DNA of 28,866 nt from JALHQU01 sp043745295 (GTDB taxonomy: Bacteria > Planctomycetota > Planctomycetia > Gemmatales > Gemmataceae): assembly GCA_043745295.1 (NCBI GenBank), contig JAYTTN010000169.1:1-28866 (forward strand), written 5' to 3'. Positions 22,954-28,866 of the stretch are shown piece after piece. The notes beneath the pieces are model-generated. The model saw only the letters and a program-made list of their open reading frames with translations. It was not told the DNA's origin and did no database searches. Within the stretch, counting starts at the first letter, position 1. The number at the start of each line of letters is the position of its first letter. A program made the position numbers and the translations under genes.

Positions 22954-23694
22954 ATGCGAACGGTTCTGATCCTGGCGGCCGCAGTTGCCTTGTCCACCAC
23001 GGCGCGGGCCGACGAGGCGGCGGTGGCGGTGGTGAAGAAGGCCGTCGAGGCGCACGGCGGCGCGAAGGCGCTGACGGCGGTCAAGGCCGGCGACATGTCC
23101 ATCAAGGCCACGCTGGATGTCATGGGCACGGACGTGGAGTTCGCGGGCGAGGCGGCGTACTCCTTCCCGGACAAGATGTCGGTGACGCTCGCCGGCGAGG
23201 TGATGGGGCAGAAGATCGCCATCGTCCAGGTGGTGAACGGGGAGAAGGTGAAGATGACCGTTAACGAGACGGCCGTGCCGGTGGAGGACAATCTGAAGGA
23301 CGAGCTGAAGCAGAGCGTGGCTGAACAACAGTTGGGCCTGATCGTCCCGCTGCTGGACAAGAAGTACACCCTGACGGCGGAGACGGACGAGAAAGTGGGG
23401 GACGCCGAGGCGTTCGTGGTGCGGGCGTCGGCGAAGGGGCTGAAAGACTCCAAACTCTTTTTCGACAAGAAGACCCACCTGCTCGTCCGCATCCAGCGGC
23501 AGGGGCTGAACTCGTCCGGGGCCGAGGTGGACGCGGTGTCCGACCTGTCCGACTACAAGAAGGTGGACGGCGTCCAGTCGCCGACGACCGTGAAGGTGAC
23601 GCACGACGGCAAGGCGTTCATGACCATGACCATCAGCAACGTGCAATACTACGACAAGCCGACCGAGGCGAAGAAGTTCGACGCGGGCAAGTGA
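22954..23694 (+). CDS. Secreted protein of unknown function, tandem copy 2
   Basis: A 246-residue paralogue of the preceding gene, starting at ATG 22954 with signal peptide MRTVLILAAAVALSTTARA. Matching blocks include AHGGAKALTAVKAGDMSIKA, AGEVMGQKIAIVQVVNGEKV, LVRIQRQGLN and SDLSDYKKVDGVQSPTTVKV. Relative to copy 1, one lysine is missing in the DKKYTL segment and the PMGTT loop is changed. The 265-base gap between the copies holds the palindrome at 22703-22772 and otherwise nothing I can support as a gene. Function unknown; probably exported. Confidence 0.87.
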   Translation: MRTVLILAAAVALSTTARADEAAVAVVKKAVEAHGGAKALTAVKAGDMSIKATLDVMGTDVEFAGEAAYSFPDKMSVTLAGEVMGQKIAIVQVVNGEKVKMTVNETAVPVEDNLKDELKQSVAEQQLGLIVPLLDKKYTLTAETDEKVGDAEAFVVRASAKGLKDSKLFFDKKTHLLVRIQRQGLNSSGAEVDAVSDLSDYKKVDGVQSPTTVKVTHDGKAFMTMTISNVQYYDKPTEAKKFDAGK

Positions 23695-23708
23695 GCCGGT
23701 CGCAGAAC

Positions 23709-23739
23709 GCGTCCGGCGCGGGTGACTCGCGCCGGACGC
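23709..23739. terminator. Hairpin between convergent genes
   Basis: GCGTCCGGCGCG (23709-23720) pairs perfectly with CGCGCCGGACGC (23728-23739) around a seven-base loop. It sits in the 52-base gap between two convergent genes, the right place for a bidirectional terminator, though no T-run follows on either side. Confidence 0.55.
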
Positions 23740-23746
23740 CGCCCGA

Positions 23747-24085
23747 TCACTCGCCCCACTTCCCTTTGGCGATGGTGATCCACTCGGTCTTCGACCCCAC
23801 CTTGTTGAAGGACATCTTGTCCGCGTACAGCCGGACGAGGGTGACCTCCTTCGCCCCCTTCAACTCCACCTCGACGAACTCGTTGTTGCTCGTCACCCCC
23901 GCGTACACCCCCTCGTCGCGGCCGTTCTTCTTCAGCTTCCAGGTGTCGTTGCCCGCGTTCGAGCAGGTCCAGATCACCTTGTTGTCGTCCGTGTCCCGCC
24001 CGACCCACACGGTCTTCTCGGCGGCGGCCGCGACCGCGGTCGCCGCGACCAGCACCGCCACCGACATCGTCATCAGGCGCGTCAT
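23747..24085 (-). CDS. Small secreted protein of unknown function
   Basis: A 112-residue protein from the ATG at 24085 (GAGG about ten bases upstream). The signal peptide is MTRLMTMSVAVLVAATAVAA. The mature domain of about 85 residues has the sequence WVGRDTDDNKVIWTCSNAG and VYAGVTSNNEFVEVELKGAK, ending TEWITIAKGKWGE, with one cysteine. It looks like a small beta-sandwich but no family is recognised. It converges with the second tandem paralogue and is divergent from pheS, sharing a 211-base intergenic region with it that contains no other visible feature. Confidence 0.75.
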   Translation of the reverse strand: MTRLMTMSVAVLVAATAVAAAAEKTVWVGRDTDDNKVIWTCSNAGNDTWKLKKNGRDEGVYAGVTSNNEFVEVELKGAKEVTLVRLYADKMSFNKVGSKTEWITIAKGKWGE

Positions 24086-24296
24086 CTCGGGATCCTCATG
24101 CGGGCGGCGGTCGTGATGTCCGACGGGGCGGGAACGCCCCCGACACCCCCGATCATCGCTCGCGTCCAAGGTACCGACGCCACGGGCGACGATGACGAAG
24201 AATCCCCGATTTGCCCGATGTCGGCGAACCCCTCGAACCCTGCCCCGTCACCCCGCCTCCGTACAACAGTGGGGATTCCCACCGGAGACCTGCGCG

Positions 24297-25337
24297 ATGG
24301 CCGACGCGACCGCCACGGACGAGCTGAAAGCCCTGGAAACCCTCGCCGTTGGCGAGCTGGCCGGGTGCGCGGACGAACCCGCGCTACGGCTGTGGAACAC
24401 CAAGTTCTTCGGCGACAAGGGGCTGATGAAGGCGGCGCTCGGCAAACTCGGTACCATCCCGAAGGATCAGAAGGCGGTTTACGGGCAGCAGGTGAACCAG
24501 GTAAAGGCGGCGCTGACGGCGGCCTACGACGCCGCGCTGGCGACGGCGAAGGACGCCGCCCTTCAGCACAGTCTCGCCACCGATAAACTCGACGTGACGC
24601 TGCCCGGCCGGGCCACCCGGCGCGGGCGGCTGCACCCGGCGACGACCATCCTCCGCGACATCTACGCCATCTTCGCCGACCTCGGCTTCGAGGTGTACCG
24701 CACCCGCGAAGTCGAGACCGACGACAACAACTTCGAACTGCTGAACATGCCGCCGCACCACCCGGCCCGCGACATGTGGGACACGTTCTTCACCACCACG
24801 CCCGGCAACATCCTGCGAACGCACACGTCGCCGGGACAGATCCACGTCATGCGGGAGAAGTGCCCGGCCCCGATCCGCGTCATCCTGCCCGGCATGTGCT
24901 ACCGCAACGAGGCGATCAGCACCCGGAGCGAAATCCAGTTCCTGCAAGTGGAGGGGCTGGTCATCGGCGAGGGCGTCACGATGGCGGATCTCAAGGGCAC
25001 CATCACGGCGTTCGCCCGGCGGATGTTCGGCCCGGAGCGGCAGGTGCGCATCCGCAGCAGCTATTTCCCGTTCACCGAGCCGAGCATCGAGGTGGACATC
25101 GACTGGCCGGCCGACGACCCGAACCGCGACCGCCTGACGAAGGGCACCGGCTGGCTGGAAATCCTCGGCGCGGGGATGATCCACCCGACCGTGCTGCGGA
25201 ACGGCGGGTACGACCCGGACAAGGTGACGGGGTTCGCCTTCGGCATGGGGCCGCAGCGGATGCTCATGCTGAAGCACGGCATCGACGACATCCGCCTGTT
25301 CTGGCAGAACGACCAGCGGTTTCTCGGGCAGTTCTGA
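24297..25337 (+). CDS. pheS: Phenylalanyl-tRNA synthetase alpha subunit
   Basis: A 346-residue PheS of usual length, starting at ATG 24297 with GGAG about ten bases upstream. The N-terminal about 85 residues form the tRNA-binding coiled coil (ALKALETLAVGEL onward); the class II catalytic core follows with LHPATTILRDIYAIFADLGF, FELLNMPPHHPARDMWDTF, motif 2 (ILRTHTSPGQIHVM), RNEAISTRSEIQFLQVEGLV and motif 3 (GFAFGMGPQRMLMLKHGIDD). The enzyme charges tRNA-Phe as an alpha2-beta2 tetramer with PheT in the cytoplasm. The pheT gene does not follow; a TIGR02996 gene lies next on the other strand, so the beta subunit must be encoded elsewhere. Confidence 0.96.
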   Translation: MADATATDELKALETLAVGELAGCADEPALRLWNTKFFGDKGLMKAALGKLGTIPKDQKAVYGQQVNQVKAALTAAYDAALATAKDAALQHSLATDKLDVTLPGRATRRGRLHPATTILRDIYAIFADLGFEVYRTREVETDDNNFELLNMPPHHPARDMWDTFFTTTPGNILRTHTSPGQIHVMREKCPAPIRVILPGMCYRNEAISTRSEIQFLQVEGLVIGEGVTMADLKGTITAFARRMFGPERQVRIRSSYFPFTEPSIEVDIDWPADDPNRDRLTKGTGWLEILGAGMIHPTVLRNGGYDPDKVTGFAFGMGPQRMLMLKHGIDDIRLFWQNDQRFLGQF

Positions 25338-25344
25338 AAGGTGT

Positions 25345-25387
25345 GACGGCTCGTGCCGTCGTCGGCAGTCGTGCCCCGTCACGGGGC
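25345..25387. terminator. Short hairpins between convergent pheS and the DUF1963 gene
   Basis: GACGGC-TCGT-GCCGTC (25345-25360) and GCCCC-GTCAC-GGGGC (25373-25387) are two small stem-loops in the 41-base gap between convergent stops, the second touching the minus-strand stop codon. They may end transcription from either side; there is no T-run. Confidence 0.35.
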
Positions 25388-26464
25388 GAACTCGGTCGTG
25401 ACGACGTTGTCGAACTTCCCGACCTTCGCGTCTTCCAATGGGGCGAAGACGTGCAGGCGGTCGCCGTCGCCGAAGCCCCAACCGGGTGGTGATTCGGTCG
25501 ATCCGTTGTGACTGCTGTCGAGTTTGGCCAGTCGGAACAGACCGGGTGGCAACTCGTCGTGGAGCGTCGCCCACGTCGAGCAGCACTCCGGATACCACGT
25601 CTGGCAGAGGAAGTGCTTCGGCCCGTTCCGCTTTTCCGGCAACCTCCCGGTGAACGCGAAATAGTCGTCTTGGAGCCGCGAGGAGACTTCGAGATCGTCG
25701 GGCGGCGGCCACGGGAGCGGCCCCGATACGACGCAGATGTCGGTTAGGGACAGCGGATGTGTCGTTGCCGTCGGCATGTGATCGGTGCCGAACTGGGTCG
25801 GCTCCAAGTGACCTGGCTCCGGCACACAAGCGCGACGAAGCGGGATGTCGGGTTCCGCGAAGAGGACGCGCGGCCGTCGTTCGTCGTGAACCGGGGAGTG
25901 GAACACCGATACCAACCCGGCCTCGGGCAAGAACCCCTCGGCGAAGGTTCCCCGAAGGTCTACCAAGTTGACCTGGAACAGGAACTGCATCGGCCACTCC
26001 CGGCCCCGATCCGGGTACGTCGGCCACGGCTCGCGAGCGGGCAGGTCGGGCAACCCGTCGGCGCGGCTGATCCCGGTCGGCATCCGGTCCAGCGGTTGTG
26101 CCTTGCCCATCCTCATCCCGACGCATGGCCGCGTGGCGCGGAGGATCGCAGGCTCGTGGGCCAGGAATTGATCGACGGTCGCGGGCTTCGCCTTCGTCGG
26201 TTTCAGGGGCTTACGCAACACCCTTCTGAGCGGCAACCCCAGCACCTGCGCCCACACGCGGGGCAGTTCCGGCGGGTCCGGCGGCAGCGGTCGGGCGTCG
26301 AGGCACGCCCCCAAGAACTCGCGGAGGAACGGGCCGAGCGGGTCGCCGCGCTCTTCCAGCCAGTCGCAATAGACGAGCTGCGGCAGCGGGCGGCTCAGGT
26401 CTTCCGCGATGGCGCGAAGGAACGCCAGTTCGTCGGGGGAGCGGGCGGCGGTACGGGTGGGCAT
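25379..26464 (-). CDS. TIGR02996 domain fused to a DUF1963 (YwqG-like) domain
   Basis: A 361-residue protein from the ATG at 26464, preceded by GGAGG at eight bases. Residues about 9-50 are the TIGR02996 domain (DELAFLRAIAEDLSRPLPQL, then VYCDWLEERGDP), a planctomycete-specific module found at the N-terminus of many unrelated proteins. The C-terminal 230 residues have the DUF1963/YwqG layout: proline-rich start, FLFQVNLVDLRGTF (the Q-x-N/D strand), GLVSVFHSP, and LPEKRNGPKHFLCQTWYPEC with a final KLDSSHN...GDGDRLHVFAPL. Neither domain has a firmly established function. No signal peptide is visible, so it is probably cytoplasmic. Confidence 0.88.
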   Translation of the reverse strand: MPTRTAARSPDELAFLRAIAEDLSRPLPQLVYCDWLEERGDPLGPFLREFLGACLDARPLPPDPPELPRVWAQVLGLPLRRVLRKPLKPTKAKPATVDQFLAHEPAILRATRPCVGMRMGKAQPLDRMPTGISRADGLPDLPAREPWPTYPDRGREWPMQFLFQVNLVDLRGTFAEGFLPEAGLVSVFHSPVHDERRPRVLFAEPDIPLRRACVPEPGHLEPTQFGTDHMPTATTHPLSLTDICVVSGPLPWPPPDDLEVSSRLQDDYFAFTGRLPEKRNGPKHFLCQTWYPECCSTWATLHDELPPGLFRLAKLDSSHNGSTESPPGWGFGDGDRLHVFAPLEDAKVGKFDNVVTTEFAP

Positions 26465-26642
26465 GTGAGGAACCTCCGAACGCCGACGGGAAGGTCGGCC
26501 GCTTCGGTATCCTACGGAGGTCGAACCGGTGGCCGAACCGCTTCCGCTCAGGGCGATCAGGCTACGGACGATCCGTAGCACGCCACCCTTTACCCGGCTG
26601 CAATTGGTCGCTGATAGAATTCCCGCAAAGGAGGGCCTTGCC

Positions 26643-26939
26643 GTGCCGCTGTTCCTGCTGACGAACGTGTGCGACGAGGGGGTCGAGCCGAGCTACTTCC
26701 GGGTGATGGAGGCGGACAGCCGCCTCGACATCTGCCGGCACATCCACCGCAACTCCTGGCCGTGGCGGTGGTGGCTGGAGCGGAGCAAGGTGTGGCGGCC
26801 GTCCCGCGACGAACAGGAATGCCCGCCGGCGGAAGTGCTACTGAAGCGGATCGACGACAGCCGCATCGACGGCGACAGCTCGTGGGCGTTCCGCATCCAC
26901 GAGATTCCCGCGGTCGAGCGCATCCCGCCTGGCGGGTGA
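26643..26939 (+). CDS. Small protein of unknown function
   Basis: A 98-residue protein beginning with GTG at 26643, seven bases after a strong AAAGGAGGG. It reads MPLFLLTNVCDEGVEPSYFR, then a Trp-rich stretch (NSWPWRWWLERSKVW) and a C-terminal RIHEIPAVERIP. I recognise no family. It precedes the antitoxin-like gene by 44 bases on the same strand and is possibly co-transcribed with it. Whether they form a functional pair is unknown. Confidence 0.6.
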   Translation: MPLFLLTNVCDEGVEPSYFRVMEADSRLDICRHIHRNSWPWRWWLERSKVWRPSRDEQECPPAEVLLKRIDDSRIDGDSSWAFRIHEIPAVERIPPGG

Positions 26940-26983
26940 GGACCGCGCTGTGAACGAGGACAGCGCGACGGGAGGGCACCGAG

Positions 26984-27196
26984 ATGACTGACGAACTGCG
27001 CGCCGAGTACGACTTCGATTACACCAAGGCGAAACCCAACCGCTTCGCAGCGAAGATGAAGAAAAGCGGCTGGCTGGTGGCACTCGACCCCGAAGTCGCT
27101 GCCGCTTTCCCACAGTCCGAGTCCGTCAACGCCGTTCTCCGCGCCCTCCTGGCAATCATGCCGAACCGTCCGCCACAAAGCCCCCGCCGGCGCGGG
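26984..27196 (+). CDS. Antitoxin-like (BrnA/CopG-type) small protein, stop codon apparently lost
   Basis: The first about 71 codons read as a typical small DNA-binding antitoxin-like protein: MTDELRAEYDFDYTKAKPNR, then FAAKMKKSGWLVALDPEVAA and SESVNAVLRALLAIMP, ending in a basic tail (PQSPRRRG). Such proteins are often paired with toxins. There is no in-frame stop at the natural end; the frame runs on antisense through the neighbouring gene to 28039. A TGA lies at 27198-27200, one base out of frame, and a CCCCC run at 27181-27185 is a likely site for a one-base indel. A ribosome-binding GGAGGG precedes the ATG. The end I give is where homology-like sequence stops, not a stop codon. Confidence 0.6.
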
Positions 27197-27246
27197 TTGA
27201 TGGATCGAAGACTTCCGCCGCTTCTGGCAGACCGACCGCCGTTTCG

Positions 27247-28000
27247 TCAGTCGATCAGGAGGCGCGGGCGGCGGAGGAAGTCGGGCAGGTCGAACGTGAA
27301 GGCGTTGCTGCCGATCGTCAGCCGGTCGAGGCGGTCCAGCCAGCCGGAGTCGAAGATGACGGCGGCGAACCCGTCGGTCAGCCCGCAGTCGCTCAGGTCC
27401 AGGTGGCGGACGGCGGGGAAGGTTGGCAGCGGCGGGAGTGCGGCCGCGCCGGCGTTGCCGAAGTGCCGGTCGTGGATGCGGAGGGTGTGCAGCCGGGGGA
27501 ACGGGCCGAACACGGCCAGCCGGTCGGCCAGGATCGGGCCGGCGGGCGCGGTGCAAGTGAAGGTCACCTCCGCGAGCGGGTGCCACAGGTCGGTCCGGCT
27601 TCTTCAACAGCCATTCGAGACTCAACTCGTCCACCAGGACCGACAGCACCTCGATCGGGGCCACCATCATTCGCGCGGTGACGCTGAACAAGTCGCGGCT
27701 GCGGCAGTTCGCGCGGTGGATCAGTCCTCGGCGGAAAGCGGCCCCGGTGCGGAACCCCGGCGGCAGCTCCGCCTTCCACGCCAGCTCGTGCTTGAGCAGG
27801 ATTTGGTACTCCCGCCAGCCGATGCCCCGCGCGGCGGGGTCGGTGGCGCTGCGGCGGTCGCGGTCGATCTGGAGGCGGATGAACTCGGCCCGGTCCTCGG
27901 CCCCGCGGTCGTCCAGCCAGTCGGCGTAGACCAGCCGCGGCAGGTCGGCGTCCGGGTGGTCCCGGATCGTCCGCAACAGGGCGAACTCGTCGTCGGTCAC
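27247..28000 (-). pseudogene. TIGR02996-domain protein with a frameshift
   Basis: The gene starts with GTG at 28000 and gives a textbook TIGR02996 domain (MTDDEFALLRTIRDHPDADL, VYADWLDDRGAEDRAEFIRL). Sense continues to about 27605 (VDELSLEWLLKK), after which this frame becomes Arg/Pro-rich nonsense. A shifted frame takes over at about 27590 (TDLWHPLAEVTFTCTAPAG) and continues through leucine-rich-repeat-like sequence (HLDLSDCGLTDGFAAVIFD, LDRLTIGSNAFTF) to a stop at 27247. A single-base insertion or a two-base loss in the 27588-27605 stretch would explain it. It is either a decayed gene or a sequencing error; joined, it would encode about 250 residues. Confidence 0.75.
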
Positions 28001-28049
28001 GGCGGCCCCTGTCCCACGGGACGACTCCGGTTTCGGTGACAGTCCGCAG

Positions 28050-28814
28050 TCACTGAGCCGCGACGGCGGCGGCCTTCTTGGCCATCTTCGCCAGGAAGAT
28101 GTAGGCGGCCACGGCGGACAGGGCGGTGCTGGCGATCATCACCCCCAGCACCGTCACCATTGTCTCGAACCCGGTCAGTTCGAACTGGGTTTCGACGAGC
28201 GCGTAGGTCAGCACGATCGACAGGCAGACGGCCATGAGGACGCCCAGCCCGCCGCAGCCGAGGTAGAACGCCAGCCCTAGCCCGCCGCCGACGCCGTCCA
28301 CCATCGCGATGACCGCCGCCAGCTTCAGGAACGTGCGCCCGATCGGGCCGTAGTCGATGCCGAACAGGATGCCCACGCCGAACATCACCCCGGCCATCAG
28401 GGTGATTTGCACCAGCACGCCGAGGAATAGTAGCACCCCGCCAATCAGTCCCGCCGCCACCCCCGCCCGCGCGCCGCCCTCGGCGGCACCGGCGACCAGC
28501 ACCACCAGCGGGATCAGGCACAGCCCCAGGCCGACGCCCAGCATGATCAGTGGGATTCGCGCCCACGGCGGCTCCGGCTCGCGGTCCAGCCGCTGGATCA
28601 GGTCGAGTTTCTTCTTCTTCCGCTTCTTTCGGGGGCGGTGGTCTTCGGGTTCGTCGTCGGGCGCGTCGTCCGGCAGGCCGTCGATCTCCTCGTCGTGGTC
28701 GGGGTGGCCGTCGTACTTGTCGATCCGCAGCGGCGGCGCGTCCCGCTTGAACGGCGCGCCGTCGCCGAACCCCAGCGGGGTCGTGTCGTTCTCGTGGTCG
28801 GAGTGGCGGGGCAT
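28050..28814 (-). CDS. Polytopic membrane protein with charged N-terminal tail
   Basis: A 254-residue protein from the ATG at 28814. The first about 80 residues are soluble: an acidic stretch (DEEIDGLPDDAPDDEPED) followed by a strongly basic one (RPRKKRKKKKLDLIQRLDRE). Then come about five hydrophobic segments: IPLIMLGVGLGLCLIPLVVL (about 87-110), AGVAAGLIGGVLLFLGVLVQ (about 117-140), a third at about 165-182 (LAAVIAMVDGVGGGLGLAFY), LGVLMAVCLSIVLTYALV and a last one near 220-240. The C-terminus is AKMAKKAAAVAAQ. I recall similar tailed membrane proteins in planctomycetes but no function. No clear ribosome-binding sequence is seen. Confidence 0.82.
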   Translation of the reverse strand: MPRHSDHENDTTPLGFGDGAPFKRDAPPLRIDKYDGHPDHDEEIDGLPDDAPDDEPEDHRPRKKRKKKKLDLIQRLDREPEPPWARIPLIMLGVGLGLCLIPLVVLVAGAAEGGARAGVAAGLIGGVLLFLGVLVQITLMAGVMFGVGILFGIDYGPIGRTFLKLAAVIAMVDGVGGGLGLAFYLGCGGLGVLMAVCLSIVLTYALVETQFELTGFETMVTVLGVMIASTALSAVAAYIFLAKMAKKAAAVAAQ

Positions 28815-28840
28815 GGCGGGGGTCCGGGGAGAAGGCCGTT

Positions 28841-28866
28841 CTTGCGAGCCGCGACCGCCAGGGAGT
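28841..28866. repeat. REP-like palindrome, family A, cut by the window end
   Basis: CTTGCGAGCCGCGACCGCCA followed by GGGAGT matches the left arm of the 11246 element except at one base. The other arm would lie beyond the window. It is upstream of the membrane protein gene on the minus strand. Confidence 0.75.

Noticed and set aside
27201..27260. Peptide WIEDFRRFWQTDRRFV in a plus-strand frame right after the out-of-frame TGA
   Set aside because: It looks protein-like and might be a gene relic, but it is only about 20 codons long, has no start and runs into the antisense end of another gene.
4588..28866. CRISPR array made of the repeated GAGCCGCGACCGC units
   Set aside because: Copies are kilobases apart and palindromic, without regular spacers or cas genes.

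Overview
The window is a high-GC chromosomal stretch of a planctomycete, most likely from the family Gemmataceae (Gemmata and relatives). This is inferred from gene content: two proteins with the TIGR02996 'repeat-companion' N-terminal domain, a tandem pair of TIGR03067 proteins, an ECF sigma factor fused through one membrane segment to a very large C-terminal region, and many short secreted proteins of unknown role. There is no rRNA, tRNA, CRISPR array or recognisable transposase gene. Genes are densely packed on both strands, with several 4-bp GTGA stop/start overlaps.

Layout. Positions 88-4161 (minus strand) hold a ferritin-like protein, a ROK sugar kinase, pantothenate synthetase (panC) and a CYTH-domain protein translationally coupled to panC. 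Positions 4266-7583 (plus) hold a small Rieske protein, a secreted serine hydrolase, a Uma2-family nuclease-like protein and a coupled HpnZ-like zinc alcohol dehydrogenase. Positions 7591-11210 hold a small membrane protein, a secreted protein with a cysteine-less TlpA-like domain, a conserved planctomycete protein and a lipoprotein. Positions 11347-11931 encode a peroxiredoxin-like protein with an in-frame TGA exactly where the first cysteine of the redox CxxC is expected, followed by a SECIS-like hairpin: a strong selenoprotein candidate. Next come cinA (minus) and two TIGR03067 paralogues (minus).

Positions 14629-20265 encode one 1,878-residue protein: ECF sigma factor, one transmembrane helix, then three long tandem units that each begin with a HEAT-like repeat. 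After it come a CehA/McbA-like protein carrying an in-frame palindromic element, two tandem secreted paralogues, a small secreted protein, pheS (without pheT next to it), a TIGR02996-DUF1963 protein, a small unknown gene, an antitoxin-like gene lacking its expected stop, a frameshifted TIGR02996 gene and a polytopic membrane protein.

A second theme is dispersed REP-like palindromes. The main family has the core GAGCCGCGACCGC(G/C)AGGGAG and appears as full inverted repeats near 4588, 5885, 11246 and 21280, as half copies near 11216, 11878 and 14521, and is cut off at the window end (28841). Other palindromes of similar design lie at 9615, 13224, 14416 and 22703. One copy lies inside a protein-coding gene without breaking its frame. 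No single operon-like pathway links the genes; the window reads as ordinary chromosome with two unusual genes (the Sec candidate and the giant sigma fusion) and active or past spread of small palindromic elements.
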